64,000 nucleotides of DNA from Ottelia alismoides (taxonomy: Eukaryota > Streptophyta > Magnoliopsida > Alismatales > Hydrocharitaceae), in NCBI GenBank assembly GCA_037367405.1, contig JAZKJV010010132.1, positions 372,001-436,000 of the forward strand, given 5' to 3'. Below, one piece after another: positions 11,052-21,302 of the stretch. The translations under genes were made by a program, and so were the position numbers. Numbering within the stretch: the first letter of the stretch is position 1; every line of letters begins with the position of its first letter. The notes below the pieces were generated by a model. It made no database searches. It saw only the letters and a list, made by a program, of their open reading frames with translations, and was not told where the DNA came from.

Positions 11052-12612
11052 GCATGGTATCTAGATCGTCTTCACGGTCTAACGATCCATCTGAAGAAAG
11101 CGATTTTTGACAAGCTGAAGATCCTGTTGATTTTTGGAGAATCTCGCTCAACCTATGTCGTCTCCATGGATCATGTTTACGACAAGAGAGGCACAAACAT
11201 CATCTCCAGTCAAGCATCAAAGTACAACAATAGATAAATTCATGGTTCAACATAGATATTTTATAGTGCAAGTAGAAGAAGACCGCAATGGAGATTAAAA
11301 TGAAGGAAAAGAAGAAAAAAACCCAAATGAGCCTGATGTTCAGCACATCTCAAGTCGGTTGACGTCACTGGAATCAATTCCACCACCCCCTTCGGCCGCT
11401 CCTGCACCTCTAGAACCTTCACAGGTACACCCTCTTCAGCCCCACCCCACCATCCCTGCTAAGCCCTTGCGCCATCCCCAACGCTACCACCAACAATTTC
11501 AACGCTTTGGACGGCCCTTCCAGCAGAACCTTCAACCCATGTGTCGTCACCATAGAGGCCACATCCTCAGTCGCATCCCCACAAGCCCAACTTCAACGCA
11601 AACTGCAGTACCACCACCAACGATGCCTCCACCAGTGCCAACCCCTACACCAACCACAGCCCAACCACTCCTCGGCCTCTCCTTGCTATTGTTGCTCCCA
11701 TCCCCGACCCCAACAGTTGCTGCCAGTCGCCACCATGCGACCATAGCACCTTGGTGGAGTCCTCCAGCCGCCATCATGCACGCTTTGAGCGCGATTCTCG
11801 TTGCCACCCTCTTCAATGCCACAAGGGCCTCTAATATAAATTATGTTTGTAGCCTCCGCCAACCTCGAAGGCGATGAAAATGTGGTCGTTACCACCACCT
11901 CCTAAGTAGACGACAACCTTGCGCACTACTCCTTCCGTTCCCAAACCACAGCCACCGTCGTTGGTGGAAGAGAGGAAAATCCATATCAAAGGTTGGGCAC
12001 CTCTCTCCAATAAGATCTGAATCCCATAAAAATAGAGATAGAAGGATGATTTGGTACATTTACAAGTAGGTCCTTCCTCCTAAGACTTTTTATCTAAAGG
12101 TCAAATTAAAGAGCTCATCTTACGAATTTTGTTTAAGTGAGGGGGTGGGAAATTTGCACTCCACCCCCTGGTGCCGAAATATTTAAAAAGAAGTGTTGAA
12201 AGATAGAAATTTAGGTTGCTACCTTATCCAATTAGGATTAGGAATGTGGATTTCACCTATTTAAGACCCTATGGTCTAGTTCATGACCCACATCTCCTCA
12301 CCTCCTAAATTTGTGCCATTCATTTGTTATGGATTCTCCAAAGACCGTGATGCTCGATATGAAAATGTCCCATCAATTTTTCGAGCACAACCTTGAGGGG
12401 GCGAACATGGGAGTCAGCATTTGCACCACATATGCTCTTCCAGCATGAAATAAACAGCTCCAACCACCGTACCAAGTACACATGAATTCCGTCGTTTGCT
12501 CCACACCGGTTCTTCCAAAATATGATTGAGAACGTTGAATTAAAATCGTCAAGCTTCAAGTCGGAACATCAAGAAATTCGTTAGGAGATGAATTTTTCAA
12601 ACAGAGGAGAAC
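11052..12612 (+). other. Internal region of the small LTR element, no pol
   Basis: After the primer site comes the family's AGATCGTCTTCACGGTC block. A proline- and threonine-rich frame at 11359-11877 has no gag-core, zinc-knuckle or protease motif, and its composition follows the CCA/CCT-rich DNA. The rest is uncoded. The last dozen bases (AACAGAGGAGAAC) form the polypurine tract. Confidence 0.65.
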
Positions 12613-13066
12613 TGATGCAGCGTGAAATAAAAAAATAGGGTTTTATTTTTCGTTAAATTAAATTAGGGTCAAATAATTATGTTTGTCCGCTGCAATTTTA
12701 TTTTAATGATTGCATGTGATCTCAAATTAATTAATTAGTTGGCTATATTAGGTAATTAGTCGGTTGGAGTCAATTAGGATAAGTTAGATTTGAATTTGAT
12801 TTTTTGTTTCTATTTTTGAAGTGTCGTCTCTCTTATATAAAGGGGATATTGGTCCTTTGTTTAAAAAAGTTATGAGTTAATTATTTTGAGAATTATCTCA
12901 TATCCCTCTCTCTTTCTCTTCTCTCTTCACGTGATCTACGCGATTTCCCGAATCTCACGCAACAGGCACGCTTTCTCTTCTCCCTTCCTCCAATTTCTCC
13001 TCCCCCCAAACGAACTTCTACGGTCAAAAATATTTTTCTCACCGTTGCAAATTACTATTTGCATCA
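12613..13066 (+). repeat. 3' LTR of the small LTR element
   Basis: It starts TGATGCAGCGTG and ends TTTGCATCA, followed at once by the GTAGA duplication. The TATATAAAGGGG box (about 12834-12845) and a CT-rich leader are kept here. Confidence 0.9.
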
Positions 13067-13071
13067 GTAGA

Positions 13072-14150
13072 GATGGATTAAAAAGAGTTTCATAACATGG
13101 ACACCTCACGGAGAAGATGGAACCATATCCATTCCATTAAAATCTGAGAGGAAACCATTATGGGTGAGCGACGTGATTGGGAAGGCTATTGTCGATTACT
13201 TCAAGCAGTTGAATGGATGTGGACCTACATGGTGACTGGATATGGTAAGGACGAAGTGCGAGCAAGATCTCGCCCGCTAGATGCATGTAACTTGCAAGAT
13301 ATCTATACAAGAGGCGCACAAGTTGATGTTGAGTTTAAATGAGGATAGGGACACATGATGTGGCGGATTCTCTATTTCTTTTTATAGATGAGTTTGGGAA
13401 TTGATTGGTAACAATGTTTTTGGAGTCATCTCGAAACTCCAGTAGAAAAATAGAGTGGAGTTTCTGCGGCTCTTGGGAATATTAAACATTGGACGAAAGG
13501 CATCCTCTAGAAGGTGGATTTTTTAAAGCCTATTATTTGAGTGGTGATTTATCTGGTCCATGCTTAGTAAAAGAGTTTCAAGATTGTGTGGATTATTTGG
13601 ATGAGAACATGCATAATGACGGTATTTTACTCACTTTTGGCCAATGATAGATCAAAAGGTCCGTCCCCGGAAGGGTATACGATAGGGTTACCCCTAGCAT
13701 CGTTGTTGTTCATAATTGTTGCTGACACACTGGCAATTATGGCCAAGGGTGCAATTGATGGGGGGATTCACATTTGACTTTAGATGTGGTGAAATGTCTA
13801 TTCCTCACCTTCATTATGTAGATGACACGGTCCTCTTCATTGAGGTGTGTCTGCAGAAGGTGGTCTTGAATATTTTTGGTTCCATGTCTGGCCTCCCGAT
13901 TAACATGGGAAAATCTGCTTCTATTGCATTTGATCTTTCCCTAGACGAGGTGGAATCTTGTAGCAGGACTATTAGATCAGCACAAACCAAATTCCCTATC
14001 AGTTATCTTGGTCCTTTGCTCACCTGTTTCAAAATTGGGCGAGCACACCGGATCCCGCTTATTGAAAATCTGGAGGATAAACTGATTGGGGGGAAGCCTA
14101 TTTGTCTTCGAAGGGAGGTAGGCATGTGCTTCTTAACTCCATCCTAGCCG
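13072..14150 (+). pseudogene. LINE reverse transcriptase domain (broken)
   Basis: Immediately after the LTR element the LINE resumes with RWIKK and SRRRWNHIHSIKI. Later blocks are VIGKAIVDYFKQL near 13172-13210, LASLLFIIVADTLAIMAKGA near 13690-13760, and the catalytic YVDD box at 13815-13826 within SIPHLHYVDDTVLF. GLPINMGKSAS and FPISYLGPLLTCFK follow. The part between about 13230 and 13650, which should hold the PGPDGFP box and first catalytic Asp, is badly eroded. YVDD is intact, but frameshifts near 13780 and elsewhere break the frame. Confidence 0.82.
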
Positions 14151-14239
14151 CCACTCACATCATCTATATGTCAGCAACTTACATCCTTGTTAGTATCTTT
14201 AAACGGATTGAAATCTAATATGCATTGCTTCTTTTAGGA

Positions 14240-15240
14240 TGGACCGTCCCAGTATGGGAAAAGTGCTCATACGGCGGATTGGACTATAATTAAACAACGA
14301 AAGATGATGTATGGAATGAGGGTCAAAAGACACAATGAATTGAATCAATATTTGTTGATAAAGTGAATTGTGCATATATGGGACGGAAAGGAGGGGTTGC
14401 TAGATTGTCTAATTCACTGCATATACATGATGCCCCCTGATATGGTGTGCGATGTGAAGGAAATACATTACCCGTCAGTGTTTTGGCGGGGGATTTGCTT
14501 CGTATTACCTAAGGTTCGTCATTTACTGCGACACCGACTAGGCAAGAAGGATTGGCTTCGCTTTTGAAAGGATGATTGGATAGGCGATGGCTTACTTGTG
14601 AACAGATTCCTGAGGACATTTGCATTGGCCGCCAATAAAGATGTTGTTGGAGACATTTGGGTTAACGGACATGGCACCCTTCCTTATTTTCAGGCTTCCT
14701 GATCAGTGGTTATAGGAATTTCTCCAGGTACTTTGAAAGATTGAAGATTGGGAGGGTCCATCAAGCGATCGAGAAAGCTTAGTTTGGTCAAATGGCAGGT
14801 TCTCAGTAAAGAGAGCATACAGATGTCTTACGGCAGACTTGGACGGGAGCATGGGTGACAAGGCAAATGACTACAAGATAATATGGTATTCTTCATTACC
14901 CTCGAGAATCAAGATCTTATGATGGCAGATGGAGAAGGATCAGCTAATGGCAAAGACTTATCAAGCTAAATGGGGGCAATCGAATGATATTTCATGTTAA
15001 AGGTGTAATGTTGAGGTGGAAACTTCTGACCATCTCTTTTTCGTGTATCCATGCTAGATGGAGGCTTAGACCAGGTTAGATCTTCCTTGACAATCATAAT
15101 TGTGTGTTGGACTTTTAGACTTCGATCTCCTCTACGTGTACGGCATCATAGCCAGACTGCTTACATCCTCTTGCAGTTGCATGAACGGTTTGGATCTCGC
15201 GTAATGGGATGATTTTTTTAATGTTATGGGATGATATTTA
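14240..15240 (+). pseudogene. LINE ORF2 C-terminus with zf-RVT domain (broken)
   Basis: Motifs in order are FFWDGPSQYGKSAHTADW, LLIK, RHRLGKKDWLRF, DDWIGDGLLVNRF, GRFSVKRAYRCLTAD near 14795-14840, YKIIWYSSLPSRIKILWW near 14870-14925 and a zf-RVT block CNVEVETSDHLFFVY near 15005-15050. Stops and frame changes separate nearly every block. The layout matches the C-terminus of the first LINE. Confidence 0.78.
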
Positions 15241-15399
15241 GGAAAGAATAATATTATATGGAGAATGTCATGCATCATACAATGACCTTGTCTGAGGCAT
15301 GATTGTGCAGTCTTTTTGCATTAATTCAACTAATACGTGTGGGGCTCGCCTCCAACACACATCCCAGATGCTCTCAAAAAATACATCAAAAATAAAAGT

Positions 15400-16055
15400 T
15401 ATTGGGGCTCAAAAGATAGAGGCTAAGGCAAGGCATGTGCCTGTCAGTGAAGTGCATCAGTGACTACGTTTATTGGCTCAAGTTTATGTTTTAAGTAGGC
15501 GTACTCTTATGATAACTTAACACATTTGGTGTGTTGCTTGCTTGAATTCCATTATGAATTTAAGTAGTATAAAGCGGCACGATCAGAATTGAGGATGAAT
15601 TCACGTTGGACAAGGGCATGACATCATTGCTTTAATGCATGAATGATGGCATAAAACTCATACATCGCATATAGAAAAGAGAGAATGCTTATTGAACTTT
15701 TCGCTAGAATGAGCAACTACTCGGCCTTCTTGATTAAGGATTACACTAATCCTAACATGCGAAGCATCATAATCAACTTCAAAAATCTTGGTAAAATCGA
15801 GATACGCGAGGATCAATGTCGTGGGCAACCGATCCTTAATGTTGAGGAAACTCTCCTCAACATCCAGGGTCCGAAAGAGAGGCCCATGAAGACAATCTAT
15901 AATCGAAGCAATGATGGAGCTAAAATTGCAAACAAACCCGCCTACAAAATGAAGCTAGCCCATGGAAGCTCAGAAAAAAGATAATAGCATTGAATGTAGA
16001 CTAAGCGGATTGCCATGATCTTATCAAGATCAACTTTGATTCAAATTGTGGAAAT
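15400..16055 (-). pseudogene. Ty3/gypsy RNase H domain and RT connection (broken)
   Basis: The minus strand reads IKVDLDKI..AIR, then FTKIFEVDYDASHVRISV and LNQEGRVVAHSSEKFNKHS, which is the start of gypsy RNase H with its first catalytic Asp in the YDAS block. Further blocks are a broken FYAIIHALKQ, REFILNSDRAALYYLNS (the HTDH site is here NSDR) and CVKLS. A TDALH block near 15430 matches the usual end of the domain. Several stops and frameshifts interrupt it. Confidence 0.78.
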
Positions 16056-16063
16056 AATATATC

Positions 16064-16727
16064 GTGCGTGACTGCAGTTTCTTCTGGCTTATATTGCTCT
16101 TGCTCCCAGTCCTCAGGTGGGGGTCGATAGTCTCGTGCATGACTGCAGTTTCTTCTGGAGCTTAAAGCTTCCCGAGCGCATTGGTGTCTTCCTTTGGATT
16201 CTGCGCAGGGGGAGGCTACTAACGCGTGACCGTTGCGCGAGATTTATTCCGAACGTTGGATCTAATTGCGGGCTATGCGATGCGGAGCGGGAAACCATCG
16301 ACCATTTATTCTTTGAATGCAGGCTGGTTCGTGGACTTTGGGATGATCTAGATTGGATCAACTCCGAGAGCATGGTTGCTTTTTGTGATAGCTTGACGAG
16401 CATCAGGGGCAGGGAAAGAAAGGACATGCTGGCTCCGATTGCGAGGTTGTGGGGCATTTGGCTGGGGAGGAATGAGGCCGTCTTCGCGGGCCAGCGCTTT
16501 TACCGGGAAAATATCATTATCCTTGCTACGCGTCTTCTGGCAGACTGGTGTACTAGCTAGCCCTGGTGTGGTTCTTTTGTTTTTGGGGTGTTCGCCTTGC
16601 GCTACCCCGTTGGATCTTGGTTTTTGTTTTTTGTCTTGTTTTTTGTATATTTACTTTACGTTTCTTTTTAATAGATTGGGGTGAACATCGCTGAGTGTCT
16701 CCCCCTTTTTGGAGCCTCAAAAAAAAC
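16064..16727 (+). mobile_element. 5'-truncated L1-type LINE insertion with TSD
   Basis: The insertion is flanked by AATATATC at 16056-16063 and 16728-16735 and ends in a poly-A after GGAGCCTC. It holds only the end of ORF2 plus a 3' UTR of about 160 bp. The host gypsy reading frame is continuous across the empty site, which confirms both boundaries. A 26-base motif is repeated at 16062-16087 and 16133-16158, so the 5' end carries a 71-bp partial duplication. Confidence 0.9.
16117..16560 (+). CDS. LINE ORF2 C-terminal zf-RVT domain, open to its stop
   Basis: A 147-codon open frame ends at the TAG 16558-16560. It contains SFFWSLKLPERIGVFLWI, a CXXC pair in CGLCDAERETIDHLFFEC, GLWDDLDW and ARLWGIWLGRNEAVFAGQ, the zf-RVT and terminal blocks of plant LINE ORF2. 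No stop or frameshift is seen in this piece, unlike the other LINEs here, so it is a younger copy. The upstream protein is absent because of 5' truncation, so it cannot work alone and its ATG at 16117 is not a natural start. Confidence 0.8.
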   Translation: MGVDSLVHDCSFFWSLKLPERIGVFLWILRRGRLLTRDRCARFIPNVGSNCGLCDAERETIDHLFFECRLVRGLWDDLDWINSESMVAFCDSLTSIRGRERKDMLAPIARLWGIWLGRNEAVFAGQRFYRENIIILATRLLADWCTS

Positions 16728-16735
16728 AATATATC

Positions 16736-17480
16736 CTAAAAACATGAGATATAATGCTAAAAAGTGCTTTTCTTGAGGTAAAAGTAGAGCTTGTGTCCTC
16801 TCATGGTTTGCAACATTTGGTGTAGGTATGGTAGATGCTTCAAAAAGTATGAGTATGTCATCAAAATACATAAAAATAAATTTCCATAGTAAGGAACAAC
16901 ATGTGGTTCATAAAACGCATGAAGGTAGTAGGGGTGTTGAAGAGCCCGTGTGATATTACCAACCATTCATACAATCCTTCATGTGTTTTGAATGCAATCT
17001 TTCATTCATCCCCTGACATGGTGTAAATGTAATGATTAATGCTACCAAGATAATGTTTTTAGAAGATGGTGGCTCCAAAAATCATGTTGAGCATAAACTG
17101 CATAACAAGTCGTGGAATAGGAAATATATACTTGGCAATGGTTTTATTAATGACTCAACTACCGATGCACATTTGCCAAAAACCTTATTTCCTTAGTGTG
17201 AGAAGTATGGGTACAACCATAGGGCTCATACTCTCATGTATACCATTTCTTAGTTCTGCAACTTTTTTATTAAAAGAAAAAAAGGTATACACCTATGGCA
17301 GTGCACACCTCAATTATTTCTGCAACTTGACATTGCATTTTACCATCTTTAGCCGGACTCATGTGGTAGTGTAAAAGGTGTAGTAGCAAGGCATTATACA
17401 ATATATCAATATGGTGTTGAATGTCATTGAGGAGTGATAGACCCTCTAGTAGTATTTAAGGGATAACATCAAAAATTCAT
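16736..17480 (-). pseudogene. Ty3/gypsy reverse transcriptase domain (broken)
   Basis: Reading the minus strand, blocks are GSWQMCIGS-like near 17170, YIFPIPRLVMQFML near 17110, an IFxKIDL-like remnant, [14 protein letters not shown] near 16990, NTPTTF and the catalytic YFDD box at 16857-16868 (YFDDILIL), then TPNVANHERTQAL and FLGYI at the insertion site. The catalytic aspartates are present, but frames change at least four times. Confidence 0.8.
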
Positions 17481-18035
17481 GCATAAGAGGTTATAAGGAT
17501 ACTTGTTGCAATCTCTTATTCCAGCGATGTCGTGAGAGGGTGCAGAGGCGAGGGTAGTGGGGAGGGGAGGGCTATTATCCATTACTTGTGCAGAAGGTGA
17601 TGTTTGGTTGGAGGATGAAGGGGACACTAACACGAAAGAGGTGGGGAGGGATGATCGTACGCGACATCCCTATGTGTGACGTAAAGGGGGGGGTGGAGAC
17701 GCTTGATGCATCTTGGTGGTTAGTGGTTCGTCAGAGGCATCAGTGATGCCAAAGTGTGAACGTTTATTTTTGATATAGAGATGAGGGACATGTTGTTAGG
17801 ACTTACAAGCTTGACATGGTTTATTTCCGTTGTGGCTAACTGGCTCGTTGGCCGTCATTGTCATAAATACTCGAGGAAGGGGGGGTAGTGCCTGAAGATG
17901 CCTCTGGTTGACCAACTTGTGCCCGAGATATGGGACCGAAGCTTGCTATCTAAGGGCTACGGCATAGACTTAACAGTTGTGAATGAGGACTTATAGCTTT
18001 TGTTGGGTTATGTTTTCAAAAGTAATGTGGTGTTG
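17481..18035. other. Unassigned, probably gypsy gag/protease side
   Basis: The stretch is G-rich on the plus strand (a run of eight G near 17686) and lies upstream of the minus-strand RT, where protease or gag remnants would be expected. I recognise no motif. Confidence 0.3.
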
Positions 18036-18316
18036 CTGGAAGCAGGGAAAGTCGTGTCGGAGATATATCGACGATATATTGCCGATATATCGGTATCGAG
18101 TGGTTTGGGATATCGAAATCAGAGTATATATCTTTTTACAGGGATATCGGCGATATATCGACATATCGACCCATATCGATTAAAAATGACTGGATTCAAT
18201 AAAAAAATTCAAGATATCGACCGATATCGCCGATATTTCGCCGATATCTCTATATATCAATGCTTTTATTCATGCAATCTTGATTCCACTACCTATCTAG
18301 CTACAACTAATATTAA

Positions 18317-18364
18317 AACACACAATGATTTATTTTTTTTGAGTAAGAACACACAATGATTTAT
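18317..18364. repeat. 17-bp direct repeat flanking a 14-bp L1-tail-like insert
   Basis: AACACACAATGATTTAT occurs at 18317-18333 and 18348-18364. Between them lies TTTTTTTGAGTAAG, whose complement ends CTCAAAAAAA like the LINE tails in this window. It looks like a target-site duplication around an extremely short LINE insertion in minus orientation. Confidence 0.55.
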
Positions 18365-18533
18365 ATACTTTGTTCCGGGTCGGGGGGCGCTGCCCCCGCA
18401 TCCCCGCAAGGGAGGGCCAACCTGGGCCCCCCCTAGCCCCCCCCCCCCCCAGGCTCGCTGACCGGACAGCGAGACCCCCGTACTGGTAGGGTATGGTGTG
18501 ACAGGAGGGTGCATACAATGGTTCTTCAACTTG
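18365..18533. other. GC-rich insert inside the AT-rich hAT-like element
   Basis: The DNA changes sharply to GC-rich (GGGGGGCGCTGCCCCC hairpin near 18383 and a 16-base run of C near 18435). The composition differs from both sides, so it is likely a separate insertion, but no ends or family could be set. The overlapping minus-strand frames are compositional. Confidence 0.45.
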
Positions 18534-19400
18534 GTATATATTTGCAAGTTATTTCATTTTGTAAGAACTTGAATGAAATCCATTCTCAATACCTATAAGT
18601 CAATTCTTCGAGAAAATATCTATAAATCAAGAATCAAAATTAATATTGATATGATTGAAATGATCGTTATATGCAAATATAAGCTTCATAGATGATCGAT
18701 ATGGGTGCTCTAAGAGTATATTTGTAAGTTATTTAGTGATATAAGAACGTGGATGAACTCCATTTTCAATATGTGTGTGTGTGTTAAGAAAATAGGAAGC
18801 GGAAGCAGAAATGGAAATGATAAACAGAGCATAAATCTAAAATGATAAACATGGAATAACAGAGATTTAACGTGGAACCCTACTCCGTGAGGAGCTGGAT
18901 GAAACCACGGGAGAAGCTCTCAAAGGGACGTGTTATGCATTGCACTTTCTCAATGGATACAGGAGGTCTGGGGCTCCTTATATAGCCTCTCCAGAGTCTC
19001 CAAGTCCCACCACTGGACAATGTAGGACTAAACACTGGATGGGGTAAATGGATCTTCTCCAGGATCCATTTACCCTGCTACAACTCAATAGGCGCACAAC
19101 CAAATACTCCAACAATATATAGATAGATCAACAACTAACAGTACCAGTACCAGTGATATGTTCGATATGACCGATATGTGCAATATAAAGATCATAGTCT
19201 TCATAAAATGATCTATATGTGTCATCTAAGTGTATATTTGTAAGTTATTTAATGTTATAAGAACTTGAATGGAATTCATTTCCAATATCTATAGGTCAGG
19301 AATAAACATTAACATCGATATGTTCGATATGACTGATATGTGCGATATATGAGCTATAAATGACCGAAATGTGTGACATAAGTGTGTATTTGTAGGTTAT
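18534..19400. repeat. Diverged tandem array, units about 150-180 bp
   Basis: Units start with GTATATTTGTAAGTTATTT at 18534, 18716, 19232 and 19384, followed by a GAACTTGAATGGAATTCATT block, a CAATATCTATAGGTCA block and a GATATGTTCGATATG block. The second unit is expanded by the solo LTR 18782-19114. The fourth is partial. Identity is moderate, so the array is old. Confidence 0.7.
18782..19114 (-). mobile_element. Solo LTR, minus strand
   Basis: On the minus strand the segment starts TGTTGGAGTATTTGG and ends TTTCTTAACA, has a CTATATAAGG box near 18977-18986 and a leader-like stretch after it. It interrupts one tandem unit whose sequence continues on both sides. A TG microsatellite abuts one end, and no clean 5-base duplication is visible (ATATG versus ATATA). 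No second LTR or internal region is present, so it is a solo LTR formed by recombination. Confidence 0.72.
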
Positions 19401-19579
19401 TTGTTATTTTAATATCTTGGATGATCTTAATTTCTGAAAAAATGACAAAAATGGTTTTTTTGAGCCATTTCCGACATTTACACTGATATCGTCGATATAT
19501 CGGCGATATATCCCGATATATCGATTTCTGGGCGGACCAAAAAGATATCGATATCGATACGGCCTTCCTTTGTTGGAAG

Positions 19580-21260
19580 ACAAGGCGATTTGCATTCGTG
19601 GGATTTCAAAGCAGAAGGAGGAGCACCTCTTGAAGGGGGACATTACGATTACGGTTGTACGATCACACTAGCTTTCATGATGGTGTCACTTCAATGATGA
19701 TGACAGGGTTTCTCTCCTTAGAAGATGCACCTTAGAGATGCATAAGTTTTGAGATTATGAAGTCAATACCGGAGTCAATTGGGGATGGTGTTGTGGTTTC
19801 TAATGAGTTAAGGCCAAGGTCGAATCCGCAAGCAGTTCTCGGTCAGTGCCTTCTTTGCCCATCTTCCTTGGTCATGTGTGCTTCCATATCTGAGTGTCAA
19901 CAATGAACTCGACTTTCTTTTTACTCCGAGGTCGGAGATGAGTAGGGGAGGTTTGCGAGGAGGAGGCGACAGGCAATTGGACATTATGTCGAAGTTACGA
20001 AGGAAGTAGGCAATGAAGGAGAAAATGATGGCCAAGTTGGCGATAGTGGCGTGGTTGGTGGTGGATATGACGTTGAAACTTGCATCAACAATGACGGTTG
20101 GACTCGAGGCGTCAAGGATAATGCCTTCAAATTTGTCAATTGGAGATATTTGTGGAACTAATTGCCCGACTTTTCCCTTTCTGGCCCTTAAAGATATGAG
20201 GTGGCCTGAGACGCGTATTGTTGGGAAAATTGTACTTGGGCATGCTCCATACTCAGACCACATTTTCAGATCCAAATCTAAGCAATGGGATCTCCTCAAA
20301 CTTCCCTTTTGCTTAGAGGTGCATTCGATCCTAGATCCGATTATGATTGTGAGTCTAGTCCATCTATGTGTCCGCCTTTTGAACCATCGGCCCCATGACC
20401 CGATGTTGGGCCCAGTCTCAGGGGCCCTTTCAAAGGTGATATCTATCGGAGGGCTTTGTCGTGTGGCCTAATGAGGACTCTTTCCCGTTGGTTAGGTCGT
20501 ACGAGTCACGCAGGATGCTTTGAAGGATGTATTTGGGGTGGCAGATGGGTTCTATGCTTTCAGGAGCGGCAGGGTCGGCTAAGGAGGAAACGGAAGGATG
20601 GGAGGAAGGCTTGTTTTAAGATGTGTGCTTTCAGATCTTGTGACCACGAAAGCTTGTTTTAATGTAAATGACCATTTCAGTTGAGTCCGTGAGATGGTCG
20701 GGTCAAATATATTACTTTTTTTAAAATCAAAGAGTCAAATATACTATTTTGTGTGCATTTGTGAAGCATATATATCTATGCTTCTGCTGGTGAATCTCAG
20801 CATCAATCGGCAGCAGCAACACAGTAGCACCAACAGCAGGGTGGTGCTTGTAATTTTCTAGATGAATGCACCTTTAAGAAGCAGCTGAGTTATACAGCAA
20901 AACTCACACAATGATGAGCCAGCTTTAGGTCAAGAGACAGCTTTAATCTGTATCTTCGGGGAAATACTTCTAAATAGGCTGTTCAGCTGTGATATGTCCA
21001 AAAAAAACTATGGAGCTCCTTAAGAGGATTCAAAAAATCATGCATGGCAATGTTATGGCTCCTAAGTCTATGAATGTTGTATTTCGAAGGATTGGATTTG
21101 CCATTCAAAAGGGATTGGCGGCGCAGCTTGTTGCCCGTCTCCCATTAATTTCTATGTAATTTTCAAATAAATATTAATGTTAAAACATTAAGGGAAAAAA
21201 ACTATTGATACCATATGAGTTAGGTTTATCGATTACAAAACCTAGGAAATTTTTCCTACC
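19580..21260. other. Unassigned, no recognisable gene
   Basis: Open frames at 19808-20299 (minus) and 20013-20471 (plus) overlap on opposite strands and show no motif of a known transposon or host family. The sequence may be decayed gag of the minus-strand gypsy element or LINE ORF1, but this is a guess from position alone. Confidence 0.3.
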
Positions 21261-21302
21261 GATCAAACTATAAGGGAACAAATTTTCATTGTAACTTCCA
21301 TG

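Larger units (their letters stand above)
10588..13066 (+). mobile_element. Complete small non-autonomous LTR retrotransposon
   Basis: Two LTRs of about 450 bp (10588-11037 and 12613-13066) start TGATGCAGC and end TTTGCATCA. The flanks carry an identical 5-base duplication, GTAGA, at 10583-10587 and 13067-13071. A Met-tRNA primer site follows the left LTR and a purine-rich tract (CAGAGGAGAA) precedes the right one. The internal region is only about 1.6 kb and has no RT, RNase H or integrase. It therefore depends on proteins made elsewhere, as TRIM- or LARD-like elements do. The LTRs differ at many positions by eye, so the insertion is not recent. Confidence 0.92.
9560..15381 (+). mobile_element. 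Second L1-type LINE, split by an LTR element
   Basis: Endonuclease motifs lie at 9650-10240, RT motifs at 13070-14150 and zf-RVT motifs at 14240-15060, all on the plus strand. The 3' end is a CTCTCAAAAAA tail near 15371-15381, like the tails of the LINEs at 3.3 and 16.7 kb. The complete LTR element 10588-13066 sits in the stretch between endonuclease and RT. Removing it and one TSD copy restores the family order WRQKS, RWIKK, FHNM. Many stops and frameshifts show it is old. The 5' start is not defined. Confidence 0.85.
15400..18035 (-). mobile_element. Ty3/gypsy pol fragment, minus strand, split by a LINE
   Basis: RT blocks (17480 down to 16736) and RNase H blocks (16055 down to 15400) are in the right order on the minus strand. 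A 5'-truncated LINE sits between them, and the target-site duplication restores the LGYII motif when the LINE is removed. Ty3/gypsy is inferred from the RT-RNase H arrangement and the motif set. No LTR, gag or integrase was recognised, and 17480-18035 on the gag/protease side shows no family motif. Confidence 0.8.
18044..19571. mobile_element. hAT-like element with CGATATATCG palindromes
   Basis: The ends CAGGGAAAGTCGTGTCG and, on the other strand, AAAGGAAGGCCGTATCG agree at 12 of 17 positions without gaps. The flanking 8-mers GCTGGAAG (18036-18043) and GTTGGAAG (19572-19579) differ at one base. Both subterminal zones (18058-18260 and 19485-19558) consist of overlapping GATATATCG/CGATATC words. 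The interior holds a tandem array, a GC-rich insert and a solo LTR. No transposase frame is seen. Confidence 0.65.

Noticed and set aside
11359..11877. Proline-rich frame as a possible host gene
   Set aside because: It is the interior of a defined LTR element with a CCA-rich composition, and the opposite strand is open too.
18365..18533. GC-rich hairpin block as a functional RNA
   Set aside because: It consists mostly of C runs and one simple inverted repeat, with no conserved fold I can name; an insertion is the simpler view.
18534..19400. CRISPR-like or satellite array
   Set aside because: Units are diverged, adjacent without unique spacers, only about four in number, and enclosed in a hAT-like element in a plant genome.
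19808..20471. Overlapping opposite-strand frames of about 150-160 codons as genes
   Set aside because: No motif on either strand and no splice or start context; their overlap fits chance openness.
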